NCBI RefSeq assembly: GCF_900102815.1 | Contig: NZ_FNGF01000004.1 | Location: 62,001-126,000, forward strand | Source: Glycomyces sambucus | GTDB taxonomy: Bacteria; Actinomycetota; Actinomycetes; Mycobacteriales; Micromonosporaceae | Length of the DNA: 64,000 bases | Direction: 5' to 3' | Shown here: piece after piece, positions 26,057-33,952 of the stretch | Numbering within the stretch: the first letter of the stretch is position 1 | Layout: every line of letters begins with the position of its first letter | Position numbers and translations under genes: made by a program | The notes under the pieces: model-generated | The model's database searches: none | What the model was told of the DNA's origin: nothing | Seen by the model: only the letters and a program-made list of their open reading frames with translations

Positions 26057-27805
26057 ATGCAGCGTCGAACCATGCTCGGGGGCGCGGCGGGGGCGCTGTG
26101 GTCGGCGTTCGCGCTCGGCTCCCGCGCCAACGCCGAGGAGCGCCCCTCCATGCCCGACCTGACCGGCCCCCCGAGTGCCGGACCGTACGACGTGACCTTC
26201 CCCGAACATCCGCGCGAACTGCGGTACGGGCCCTGTTCGGAAGCGCGCCTGACCGCCGCCCACGTCGACCTCATCACCCCCCGACTCAAGTCCTATATGG
26301 AAGGATCGGCCCCCTCCTTCCCCGGTTTCACCGTGCTGGCCGCGCGCCGCGGCGTGGTCGTCGCGCACGAGGCCGGCGGGCACCGCCTGCGCTACTCCGG
26401 GTGGGACGACGAGACCGAGACCGCGGCCGAGCTGCCCGAGTCCGAGTGGCTGCCGGCCGAGACCGGCACGGTCTACGACCTCGCCTCGATCTCGAAGCTG
26501 TTCACCGCCACCGTCACCGGCCGCCTCATCGACGACCACGTGGTGGACCTGAAGCTCCCGGTGGTGGACTACCTGCCCGAGTTCGACTCCGCCGACCCGG
26601 CGAAGTCCCCGATCACGCTGGAGCAGCTGCTCTCCCACACCTCGGGGATGATCTCGTTCATCAACCTGTACGACAAGCCCGACGACGCGGCGCGGATGGC
26701 GGCGATCTACGCGCAGCCGCTGCGCCGGGTGCCCGGCAGCGGCTACGAGTACTCCGACCTCAACCTCATCGTCCTGGGCAAGGTCCTGGAGCGGGTGACC
26801 GGCCAGCGCCTCGACGAGCTGGTGGCCGAGTACGTGTGCGAACCGCTGGGCCTCAGGGACACCGGGTACAACCCGGTGGACCGGGCGCGGACGGCGGCGA
26901 CCGAGTTCCAGCCGTGGACGGGCCGGGGCACGGTGCACGGGGAGGTCCACGACGAGAACGCGTGGGCGTTCGGCGGCGTCGCCGGGCACGCGGGCGTGTT
27001 CGCGACCGCGTGGGACCTGGCGGTGTTCGGGCAGATGATCCTCAACGGCGGCCGGTACGGCGACGCGGAGATCGTCAGCGAGGCCACGGCGCGCTCGGTG
27101 TTCACCGACATGAACGCCGGGATGGGCGAGGCCGCGGCCCGCGGGCTCGGCTGGCAGCTGGGCCAGCGCTGGTACATGGACGCGATGAGCTCGCCGGTCA
27201 CGGTGGGGCACACGGGGTACACGGGCACGTCGATCGTGCTCGACCCGCTCGCGGGCACGCTGCTGGTGCTGCTGACGAACCGGGTGCACCCGACGCGGAA
27301 CCGCGGGACGGCCAGCGCGTACCGGCGGGCGGCCTCGCGGCCGCTGGGCCGGGCGGTGCCGGTGCGGCCCGAGCGGGGCCGGGACGCGTGGTTCGCGGGC
27401 CAGGTCGACGCCTCGACCGCGACCTTGACGGCGTCGCTGCCGCGCGCGACCGACTGCGCGACGGCGGCGTTCGCGCTCTGGTACGACACCGAGGCGACCG
27501 ACGTTGGCGTGCTGGAGGCGAGCCCGGACGGGACGGCGTGGACGCCGGTGCCGCTGGACCTGCGGACCGAGGACCACTGCTGGCGGACCGAGGGGGCGTT
27601 CTCGGGCTACTCGGGGCGCCAGTGGATCAGGGCGTCGGCGGCGCTGCCGGACGGCAGCCGGAAGGTGCGCTGGCGGTACACGTCGGACCCGGTGTACCAG
27701 GGCCGGGGCGTGTACGTGGACGCGATGGAGGTCCGCGAGGGCCGCGCCGTCCTCTGGGAGGACGGCGACGGCGCCGACGCGGTGGGCTGGGAGAAGGCCC
27801 GGGAG
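26057..27805 (+). CDS. Exported AmiE-like S12 serine hydrolase, stop codon missing
   Basis: Beta-lactamase-fold (PF00144) serine hydrolase behind nagZ and namZ. In Bacillus the same cluster carries AmiE (YbbE), a member of this fold that splits MurNAc from the stem peptide, so that role is inferred. Tat signal QRRTMLGG (1-26); catalytic SISK at 144-147, YSDLN as the YxN-type motif, and GHTGYTGT as the third motif; an added C-terminal beta-rich domain of about 130 residues (from about 455). The frame has no stop where the protein should end: it stays open to 29014 across the opposite-strand epimerase gene. The end given (GAG codon 27803-27805) is the last plausible codon; a TAA one base out of frame lies at 27807-27809. 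Confidence 0.8.
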
Positions 27806-28810
27806 TTAATCCATCGGGTGCGGGGCGTAGCGGTCGGCGAGCCAGTCCATGACTTTGTCGCGCTGCGCCTCGACCACCTGCTGCTCGGGGTGGGCGTCGT
27901 ACCAGGCGACCACCTCGCGCGCGCCCAGCCGGTAGGGCGTGGTGCGGAGGCCGAACTCCGGTACGAGTGCCTTGATCTTGGTGTTGTCGAAGACCATCGA
28001 GTGGGCCTTGTCGCCCAGGAGGCCGGGGCCCCAGCCGGGGTCGGCGGCGGCGATCGCGTCCGAGGGGACGTGCACGAGCTTCGGGTCTGCGACCCCGGCG
28101 GCCTCGGCGACGTGGAGGAAGATCTGGTTCCAGGTCGGCGCCTCGTCGCCGGTGATGTGGAACGCCTCGCCGATGGCGGCCTCCTTGCCGAGGAGCCCGG
28201 TGAAGCCGACCGCGAAGTCGCGAGCGTGGGTGATGGTCCACAGGGAGGTGCCGTCGCCGTGGACGACGACGGGCTTGCCGGCGCGCATGCGCTCGACGAC
28301 GGTCCAGCCGCCGTCGAAGGGCAGCAGGGTCTCGTCGTAGGTGTGGGAGGGCCGCACGATGGTGGCGGGGAAGCCGTCCTCGCGGTAGGCGGCGGTGAGG
28401 AGGTCCTCGCACTCGATCTTGTCGCGCGAGTACTGCCAGAACGGGTTGCGCAGGGGCGTGGACTCGGTGACGGGCAGGTGCGTGGGCGGGGTCTGGTAGG
28501 CCGAGGCGGAGGAGATGAACAGGTACTGCCCGGTGCGGCCGGCGAACAGCTCGATGTCGCGGCGGACCTGCTCGGGGGTGAAGACGACCCAGTTGACGAC
28601 GGCGTCGAAGGTCCGGTCGCCGAGGACCTCGCGCACGGCGGCGGGGTCGGAGGCGTCGGCGGTGAGGACTTCGGCGCCTTCGGGGACGGTGCGCTCGCTG
28701 GTGCGGCCGCGGTTGAGGACGGTGACGTCGAGGCCCTGGGCGACGGCCTCGCGCACGCAGGAGGTGGAGATCCGGCCGGTTCCGCCGATGAACAGCACGC
28801 TGACGCTCAC
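27806..28810 (-). CDS. NAD-dependent epimerase/reductase (extended SDR)
   Basis: 334-residue Rossmann-fold protein. FIGGTGRIS near the N-terminus is the NAD(P)-binding glycine motif; SSASAYQ and a YSRDK motif (YxxxK) around 120-145 give the SDR catalytic Tyr/Lys. Closest in style to sugar-nucleotide epimerase-like or isoflavone-reductase-like SDRs found singly in actinomycetes; substrate unknown. GTG start at 28810 is preceded by AAAGGGG, 7 nt away; the longer frame to 29095 is low-complexity and has no support. Its TAA stop (27806-27808) shares the TTAA with the broken end of the convergent serine-hydrolase gene. Confidence 0.85.
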   Translation of the reverse strand: MSVSVLFIGGTGRISTSCVREAVAQGLDVTVLNRGRTSERTVPEGAEVLTADASDPAAVREVLGDRTFDAVVNWVVFTPEQVRRDIELFAGRTGQYLFISSASAYQTPPTHLPVTESTPLRNPFWQYSRDKIECEDLLTAAYREDGFPATIVRPSHTYDETLLPFDGGWTVVERMRAGKPVVVHGDGTSLWTITHARDFAVGFTGLLGKEAAIGEAFHITGDEAPTWNQIFLHVAEAAGVADPKLVHVPSDAIAAADPGWGPGLLGDKAHSMVFDNTKIKALVPEFGLRTTPYRLGAREVVAWYDAHPEQQVVEAQRDKVMDWLADRYAPHPMD

Positions 28811-29182
28811 GTGAAACCCCTTTCTTGTTTGACGACGGTCCCACCCTACTCGCGCGGCGGTGTCGGACCCGGGGGTTACGGTGACGGGCATGGTCGAGGT
28901 GCCGGTCCGCGGGGCCGGCGATGCGGTCCGGTGGGGCGCCGCCAGGCGATGCCGATGGTGGTGCCGCTGGTGAGGCACGGCCGCCCGGCTCGTCGCGGTG
29001 GAGCCGGACGGTGAGTGCCCGGCGGTCGCGGAGGCGGCCCGCGCGGGGCGTCTCGGCCGTGGCCGCCGGTCCCGGGCTGGAGCCGGACGCCTCACGGCTC
29101 CAGTCGGTCCGGGACCCCGGTCGCACCGCGTTCGGCGGTGCGGGCCGGGGCCTGCGGGTCGTGTGTCCGGGCGGGAGTCGGG
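28811..29182. other. Gap without a convincing gene
   Basis: 372 bp between the epimerase start and the small DUF2273 gene. Several frames are open because of base composition, but none has family motifs, a clear ribosome-binding site or balanced amino acid composition. It must contain the epimerase promoter. A decayed gene is possible; I cannot identify one. Confidence 0.4.
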
Positions 29183-29362
29183 TCAGCGGCGCACGCGGCG
29201 GTTGAAGCGGCGGAACGAGCGGGTCTCGCCGCCGACGAGCATGCCGATGACGAATCCGACCGCGCCGAGGAGGATCGCGAGCACGAGGCCGTTGACGCCG
29301 CCCGCGATGAACGCGACGGCGATGAGGAGGCCGGCCACGAGGCCGGTGGTGGAGGCTTGCAT
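29183..29362 (-). CDS. Small DUF2273-like membrane protein
   Basis: 59-residue protein read directly from the minus strand: MQASTTGLVAGLLIAVAF, a second hydrophobic helix, then a basic tail rich in Arg (RSFRRFNRRVRR). ATG 29362 has AAGGGAG 7 nt upstream. It is a clear paralogue of the 59-residue protein at 33216-33395 (same start, same two-helix layout and the GLVAGLL / VLGAIGF pattern). DUF2273 proteins accompany Asp23 proteins in cell-envelope operons; this copy stands alone. Confidence 0.8.
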   Translation of the reverse strand: MQASTTGLVAGLLIAVAFIAGGVNGLVLAILLGAVGFVIGMLVGGETRSFRRFNRRVRR

Positions 29363-29447
29363 CTGGGGCTCCCTTCGAACGTTCCACTGTGGTTACCCAT
29401 GCGGCGGCCGGCCAACCGTGTCGGAGGGTCCGGGCACAATCGGATGC

Positions 29448-30113
29448 GTGAGCAACCCTGATGCCGCCCCAGACAGCGCCGCCCTTGATAGCGCGGTCCC
29501 GTGGGGCCGACCCGCGGTCGACTCGATCCCCCTGCCGCCGTTCGCGACCCCCGAGGAGCATCGGCGGTTCACGCGGGCGCTCCAGCTCCACGTGGCGCTC
29601 GCCGACGAGGGCGCGCCCTCGCTCGCGGCGAAGGTCCTCGCCGAAGCGCTCGCGCAGCAGGGGCAGGGGCCGGACCTGGGGCCCGTGGAGCTGACCGCGG
29701 CGCTGGCGACGTTCTTCCCGGCGCCGTGGACGCCCGCCGCGCTCGCGGCGGTGCTCGGCGCCCGTGACCGGTTCGGGCCGCGCGAGCTCGCCGGCGGGGC
29801 CTGGAACTGGCAGTACGACCCCGACTTCACCGCGGTCCCGCGCGCGGGCGGCGGCTGGGAGGTCGAGCGGCACGAGCGGGGCTCGCGGCGGCCGTTCGCG
29901 ACCCTGGAGCGCGAGGGCGACCTGGTGCTCATGTGGATGGACCACTACCACTCGCGGTTCGCGTACCCGTACGCGTGGCGGGTGGAGGACGGCACCGCGG
30001 AGGCGCTGGCCGGGCCGGCGCGGGCGGTCCGGGCCGCGCACGCGGCCGACACCGCGAAGCCGTACCTGGCGAACTGGCGGGCCGAGCGCGAGCGGTTCCT
30101 CGCGGAGGACTAG
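29448..30113 (+). CDS. Hypothetical protein
   Basis: 221-residue protein I do not recognise. Acidic, soluble, no signal peptide. An N-terminal Ala/Asp/Pro stretch (1-30) leads to FATPEEHRRFTRALQLHVALADEG and a middle segment ending GAWNWQYDPDFTAVPRAGGG; the centre (about 130-170) alternates charged and aromatic residues (LMWMDHYHSRFAYPYAWRV). GTG 29448 is chosen because the frame upstream is low-complexity; CACAAT lies 8 nt before it, which would suit a leaderless transcript. Its TAG stop overlaps the AraC gene stop on the other strand. Confidence 0.7.
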   Translation: MSNPDAAPDSAALDSAVPWGRPAVDSIPLPPFATPEEHRRFTRALQLHVALADEGAPSLAAKVLAEALAQQGQGPDLGPVELTAALATFFPAPWTPAALAAVLGARDRFGPRELAGGAWNWQYDPDFTAVPRAGGGWEVERHERGSRRPFATLEREGDLVLMWMDHYHSRFAYPYAWRVEDGTAEALAGPARAVRAAHAADTAKPYLANWRAERERFLAED

Positions 30114-31039
30114 ACCGGCTGGGCCGCGAGGGCGAGCCGGGCCCCGCGGAAGGCCCGTGGGCTCATGCCCTGCACGCGCTTGAACGCGGTGCTGAACGCG
30201 AACGGGTCGGCGTACCCGACGCGGCGGGCGACGGTCGCCACCGGGACTTCAGGGTCGGCCAGCAGATCCTCGGCGAGGGACATGCGCCATTCGGCGAGGT
30301 AGGCGAGCGGCGGGCGGCCCATGACCTCGGTGAAGCGCTTGGCGAAGTGGGCGCGTGAGACCCCGGACTCGGCGGCGAGGGCCGCCACGGACCAGCGGCC
30401 GGCCGGGTCGCGGTGCATCGCCTCGATCGCGGGCCCGGTGACCGGGTCGAGGACGCCGAGGTACCAGGCGGGGGCGTCGGCGCCCTGGAGGTCGAACCAG
30501 CAGCTCAGCGTGCAGACCAGGCCCCAGTCGAGGACGCGGTCCACGAGCGAGCCGCCGCCGGGCCTGCGGCTGCGGGCCAGCGCGTCGTCGAGGGCCTTGA
30601 GCCACAGCACGTCCTCGGTCTCCTCGTCCAGGACGAGGGCCTTCGGGAGGGTCCGCAGCAGGCGCTCGTGGCGGGGCCCGAGGTCGCGGTAGGCGCCGAC
30701 CACGATCGCGGTCGGGCCGTGCGGGTCGCGCTTGGGCTCGCAGTCGGCGTCGGGGTCGAAGCAGGAGACCTGGTAGGCGGGGCCGGTCGCGCCGGGCGCG
30801 GCGTCGCGGTCGAGGAGGTGGAACGGCTCGGTGTCGCGCACGAGCGCGGTGGAGCCTGGCCCCAGGGGGTGCTCGGTGCCGTCGGCGAGGACGAGGCGGG
30901 CGCCGCCGTGGACGACGGTGATGAGCGTCAGGGGCGCCTTGTCGGGGAAGCCGATGCGCCAGGCCGGTTCGAGTGCCGCGCGGGTGACGGCGGCGCGCTC
31001 GGCGCGGATGCCGCGGAGCATGTCGCTCAGAGGGTCCAT
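30110..31039 (-). CDS. AraC-family transcriptional regulator
   Basis: 309-residue regulator. The N-terminal half (about 1-200) is a cupin-type ligand-binding domain of the AraC_binding/cupin_6 sort (TVVHGGARLVLADGTEHPLGPGS, then DTEPFHLLD). The C-terminal 95 residues contain the two AraC helix-turn-helix units: VAALAAESGVSRAHFAKRF and VATVARRVGYADPFAFSTAFKR. Divergently arranged with the oxidoreductase gene at 31120 (80 bp between starts), a layout in which the regulator usually controls its neighbour. Confidence 0.92.
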   Translation of the reverse strand: MDPLSDMLRGIRAERAAVTRAALEPAWRIGFPDKAPLTLITVVHGGARLVLADGTEHPLGPGSTALVRDTEPFHLLDRDAAPGATGPAYQVSCFDPDADCEPKRDPHGPTAIVVGAYRDLGPRHERLLRTLPKALVLDEETEDVLWLKALDDALARSRRPGGGSLVDRVLDWGLVCTLSCWFDLQGADAPAWYLGVLDPVTGPAIEAMHRDPAGRWSVAALAAESGVSRAHFAKRFTEVMGRPPLAYLAEWRMSLAEDLLADPEVPVATVARRVGYADPFAFSTAFKRVQGMSPRAFRGARLALAAQPV

Positions 31040-31119
31040 AGGGCAATGGTAGACGCTCGCGAAGGTATCCCCCGGTTTCGGCCATGGCCCGTCCGCGGGA
31101 ATGCGAGTGTACTTGCCTC

Positions 31120-31728
31120 ATGAGCGAAACCGAACCCACCGCCCTCGTCGTGATCGGCCACCACCGGTCCGACTCCCTGACCGCGGCCGTCGCCGAGCGG
31201 GCCGCCAAGCGCCTCGCCGCGGGCGGCTACCGCGTCGACGTGCTGCACCTCGAAGAGGAGGCGTTCGATCCGCGCGGGAACACCGCCGACGAGCCCGACT
31301 ACGGGAACCGCGACAAGCGCTACAGCGAGGAGGTCCACCGCCACTTCGCGCGCGTGCGCGCCGCCGACGTGATCGTGCCGGTGTTCCCGGTGTGGTGGTA
31401 CGGGCTCCCGGCGCTGCTCAAGGGCTGGATCGACCGGGTGTGGAACTACGGGCTGACCTACGGGCGGAGCAGGTCGCCGATGGCGGGCAAGCGGATGCTG
31501 TGGATCGCGCTCGCGGGGCTGGCCGAGGACGACCCGAACTCGCGGCTGACGCGGGACTTCCTCGACGGGCCGCTGCGGGTGGGGATCTCCGAGTACTGCG
31601 GCATCCCGGACGCGGCGACGGTCGCGCTGTACGACTCGGAGGGCCAGGGCCTGACCGGGTCCGAGCGGGACCGGCACTACCGGGAGCTGTTCGCGCGGGC
31701 CGACGCCGCGGTGGACGGGCTGCTCTAG
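31120..31728 (+). CDS. NAD(P)H-quinone oxidoreductase, flavodoxin fold
   Basis: 202-residue cytoplasmic flavoprotein of the NAD(P)H dehydrogenase (quinone)/KefF/MdaB type (Flavodoxin_2). Nucleotide-binding start ALVVIGHHRSDSLTAAVAE, the core strand VPVFPVWWYGLPALLKGWIDRVW that wraps the flavin (about 87-110), and a downstream GLTYG loop. A role in quinone or electrophile detoxification is inferred. An ATG at 31084 is in frame but M31120 gives the family N-terminus. Divergent from the AraC gene, its likely regulator. Confidence 0.9.
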   Translation: MSETEPTALVVIGHHRSDSLTAAVAERAAKRLAAGGYRVDVLHLEEEAFDPRGNTADEPDYGNRDKRYSEEVHRHFARVRAADVIVPVFPVWWYGLPALLKGWIDRVWNYGLTYGRSRSPMAGKRMLWIALAGLAEDDPNSRLTRDFLDGPLRVGISEYCGIPDAATVALYDSEGQGLTGSERDRHYRELFARADAAVDGLL

Positions 31729-31779
31729 CCGCGGCGAGGGCGGTGCCGCGATCGGTGCGGTGCCGCCCTGGAACGGGCC

Positions 31780-32343
31780 CTAGTGGACGCGGGGCGTCTT
31801 GCGGGCGCGTTCGCGCCGCGGGCCCTCCACGAGGACGCGCACGGCGACCTCCCCGCCGGGGAACGCGGCCTTGACCGCCTCGTCGAGGCCCGTGGCGGCC
31901 TTGACGAGGGACTCGCCGTCGGCGCGCGGGTCGACGTGGGCGCGGAGCACCACGAGCTGGCCGCCGTGCACGTCGAAGCGGCGGCTGGTGACCCGGTCGA
32001 CCGGGGCGGCGCGTTCGAGGTCGGCGCGCAGGCGCGGGGCGACCGAGCGGGCGTCGAGGTCGATGCGGTCGGTCGAGGCCGAGGCGAGGGCCACGCGGCC
32101 CTCGGCCGGGCGCGGCATCCGCGCGAAGAGCCACCACAGGGCCAGGACCACCAGGACGACGGCGGCCGCGAGCGCGGCCCACGCGAACCACTCGGCGTCG
32201 ACGACCTCGTGCACGGGTCCGGTGTCGAGGCGGGTCCAGGCGCCCGCGAGGTCGAAGCGCCAGTCGATCACGGCGGCGCCCGCCGCGAGCAGCAGCAGGC
32301 CGATGAGGACGGCCAGGGGCCGGTCGAGTGCGGGTCGCCTCAT
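31780..32343 (-). CDS. Asp23-operon membrane protein (DUF6286-like)
   Basis: 187 residues with two hydrophobic helices (about 9-29 and 54-76) and a soluble C-terminal half carrying ASTDRIDLDARSVAPRLRADLERA and a VRVLVEGPRRERARK end. It resembles the alkaline-shock-associated membrane anchor (Amaf/DUF6286) proteins of actinomycete Asp23 operons. The TGA of the preceding gene overlaps its ATG (ATGA). Last gene of the operon 31780-34396. Function: probably anchors the Asp23 proteins at the membrane (inference). Confidence 0.72.
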   Translation of the reverse strand: MRRPALDRPLAVLIGLLLLAAGAAVIDWRFDLAGAWTRLDTGPVHEVVDAEWFAWAALAAAVVLVVLALWWLFARMPRPAEGRVALASASTDRIDLDARSVAPRLRADLERAAPVDRVTSRRFDVHGGQLVVLRAHVDPRADGESLVKAATGLDEAVKAAFPGGEVAVRVLVEGPRRERARKTPRVH

Positions 32344-32861
32344 CGTCCGCCCTCCTTGGCCTGCACGGCGACCTCGAGTTCGGCGATGCCGGCGAGCCGG
32401 TCCCCCACCGATTCGAGGATGTCGGCGATCGCGGCCTCGTGGCCCGGCGCGAGCAGGGCCTTGACCTTGAGGCGGCGGCGCCGCAGTTCGGAGGCGGCGT
32501 GGAGCACGCCCGGGGCGCGTTCGGCGGCGTCGGAGGCGATGGCCTCGACCGCGCGCGGGGAGACCCACAGGTCGCCGTCGCCGTCGGCGGGCAGGTGGCT
32601 GCGGCGGGCGGGCAGGCACGCGCCGATGAGGAACCACAGTCCGAGCACGGCGGCGGCGATGCCGCCGGCGAGGACCCAGACGGAGGGCTGGCGGTCGTCA
32701 AGGGCCGCGAGCGCTTCGCGCAGCCAGGAGTCGGCGTCGATCCAGCCGCGCTCGGCGGCGGCGTGCTCGGCGAGGAGCGCGGCGAGCGCGAGGAGCAGGA
32801 TCGCGCCGAGGACGGCGAGGCCGGAGGCGGCGGGCCGGCGGCGCGGGTCGCGGACCTTCAT
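32340..32861 (-). CDS. Asp23-operon membrane protein, two helices
   Basis: 173-residue protein of the same operon. Helix 1 at about 13-34, helix 2 at about 60-83 (VWVLAGGIAAAVLGLWFLIG), then a soluble domain with WVSPRAVEAIASDAAERAPGV and RRRRLKVKALLAP, similar in plan to its downstream neighbour and to Amaf-type alkaline-shock membrane proteins. The longer frame to 33008 would overlap the Asp23 gene and is Arg-rich shadow; ATG 32861 overlaps that gene's stop by 4 bp. Not identified more precisely. Confidence 0.7.
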   Translation of the reverse strand: MKVRDPRRRPAASGLAVLGAILLLALAALLAEHAAAERGWIDADSWLREALAALDDRQPSVWVLAGGIAAAVLGLWFLIGACLPARRSHLPADGDGDLWVSPRAVEAIASDAAERAPGVLHAASELRRRRLKVKALLAPGHEAAIADILESVGDRLAGIAELEVAVQAKEGGR

Positions 32862-33226
32862 CGGACCCTCCGTTCGGCCTGGACGGGGGCGTCCACGAGG
32901 TGCACGGCGACGTCGACCGCGACCACGTCGTAGCCGGTGATCCGGGCGGTCTCGGCGCGCACGCGGCGGGCGAGTTCGCGGGCGGTGCCGGAGACGGGGC
33001 CGGGCCACTCGACGCCGACGTCGAGGCTGGCCCAGATGCGGCCGCGGCTCACGGTGGCCTTGGCGCGCGGGCGCTTTGACGCGGCGGTGCCCTCGCAGGT
33101 GCGCGCGGCGCCTTCGAGGATGTGCGCGACGGCGGTGTCCGAGAGGCGCAGGCTGCCGCGCTCCTCGGGCGGCCGGTCGGCGCCGGAGCCGGGGAGGTCG
33201 GCGAGGGCGAAGGCGTCATCGGTCAC
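32858..33226 (-). CDS. Asp23/Gls24 family envelope protein
   Basis: 122-residue small alkaline-shock protein. The core pattern LRLSDTAVAHILEGAAR, followed by the beta strands VSRGRIWASLDVGVEWPGPV and an amphipathic ELARRVRAETARITGYDVVAVDVAVHLVD, is the Asp23 signature. GTG start at 33226, inside the end of the DUF2273 gene (11-bp overlap). Such proteins assemble at the cytoplasmic membrane under envelope stress in Firmicutes; the actinomycete role is not settled. Confidence 0.85.
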   Translation of the reverse strand: MTDDAFALADLPGSGADRPPEERGSLRLSDTAVAHILEGAARTCEGTAASKRPRAKATVSRGRIWASLDVGVEWPGPVSGTARELARRVRAETARITGYDVVAVDVAVHLVDAPVQAERRVR

Positions 33227-33395
33227 GGCGGCCTCGGAAGCGCTCGAAGAGGTCGACCTCGCCGCTGAGCTTGCCCGCGACGGCGAATCCGATCGCGCCG
33301 AGGACCACGGCGAGGAGGAACCCGGTGAAGCCGCCCGTGATGACGGCCAGCGCCAGCAGCAGCCCGGCCACCAGGCCGGCGAAGGATGCCTTCAT
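33216..33395 (-). CDS. Small DUF2273 membrane protein
   Basis: 59 residues: MKASFAGLVAGLLLALAV, loop, second helix LLAVVLGAIGFAV, then a short charged tail (FERFRGRRDR). Two-helix DUF2273 proteins serve as membrane anchors next to Asp23. Paralogue of the orphan gene at 29183-29362. Overlaps the Asp23 gene by 11 bp and begins 3 bp after the repeat-containing gene upstream. Confidence 0.85.
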   Translation of the reverse strand: MKASFAGLVAGLLLALAVITGGFTGFLLAVVLGAIGFAVAGKLSGEVDLFERFRGRRDR

Positions 33396-33397
33396 GG

Positions 33398-33889
33398 TCA
33401 GTCCCCTTTGCTCGTTCGGTCCGCGGACGGCGCGGCACCGGTTGGGCGCTCGGCGGTGCGTTTCACGGTGGCGCGCCGAGCGGCGGTGGGCACAGTGTCC
33501 GAGGCTTGGGCGGTCTCGCCCGGACTCTTGGAGTCGGTGCCCTCGCCCGTCCCGTTGACGTCGATGTCCTCGACTGTCCCCCTGACGTCGATGTCCTCGC
33601 CCGTCCCGCCGAAGTCGATGTCCTCCACGGTGACGACCACCGGCCGTCCGCCGACGAGGGGGGCGACCGCTACGCGGACCGCGGCGGCGGTCAGCGGGAT
33701 GTCGGCGCCCCAGTCGACGGCCACGTGGACCTCGCACTCGGTGTCGCCGAGCCGCAGGCCCGGGATGCGGCGACCCGGGAGAAGGACGGCGATCTCGCCG
33801 AGCTGCCCGCCGTGGAGGCCGCTGACGCCGGGCACGGCGCGCACGGCGTCGGCGATGGCGTCGACCCCGGCGGCGAAGTCCTCGGTCAT
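33398..33889 (-). CDS. Hypothetical Asp23-operon protein with 9-residue repeats
   Basis: 163 residues. The first 85 residues look like a small alpha/beta domain (DAIADAVRAVPGVSGLHGG, then RLGDTECEVHVAVDW) related in style to Asp23-operon cytoplasmic proteins. Residues 89-115 are three tandem 9-residue units of the form EDID-x-x-GT-x, and the tail (116-163) is Thr/Ala/Arg-rich and probably disordered. No transmembrane helix. Conserved position in the operon suggests a partner of Asp23; function unknown. Confidence 0.75.
   Translation of the reverse strand: MTEDFAAGVDAIADAVRAVPGVSGLHGGQLGEIAVLLPGRRIPGLRLGDTECEVHVAVDWGADIPLTAAAVRVAVAPLVGGRPVVVTVEDIDFGGTGEDIDVRGTVEDIDVNGTGEGTDSKSPGETAQASDTVPTAARRATVKRTAERPTGAAPSADRTSKGD
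33545..33625. repeat. Three tandem 27-nt coding repeats
   Basis: GTCGATGTCCTC recurs at exact 27-nt intervals (33560, 33587, 33614), encoding three EDID-type 9-residue units on the minus strand. In-frame repeat length means copy-number change would preserve the reading frame. Confidence 0.85.
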
Positions 33890-33952
33890 GTCCGCTCCCC
33901 CGCTACCCGACCGTGTTCCCGATCCCAGTTCTCGATGCGCTGTCCGACCGCG

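Noticed and set aside
28921-29205. 94-codon plus-strand frame before the small DUF2273 gene
   Set aside because: Arg/Gly/Ala-rich, no motif, no ribosome-binding site, and overlaps the DUF2273 stop.
30108-30118. CTAGACC resembling a DasR box
   Set aside because: Only half the 16-bp consensus matches and it lies on two overlapping stop codons, not in a promoter.
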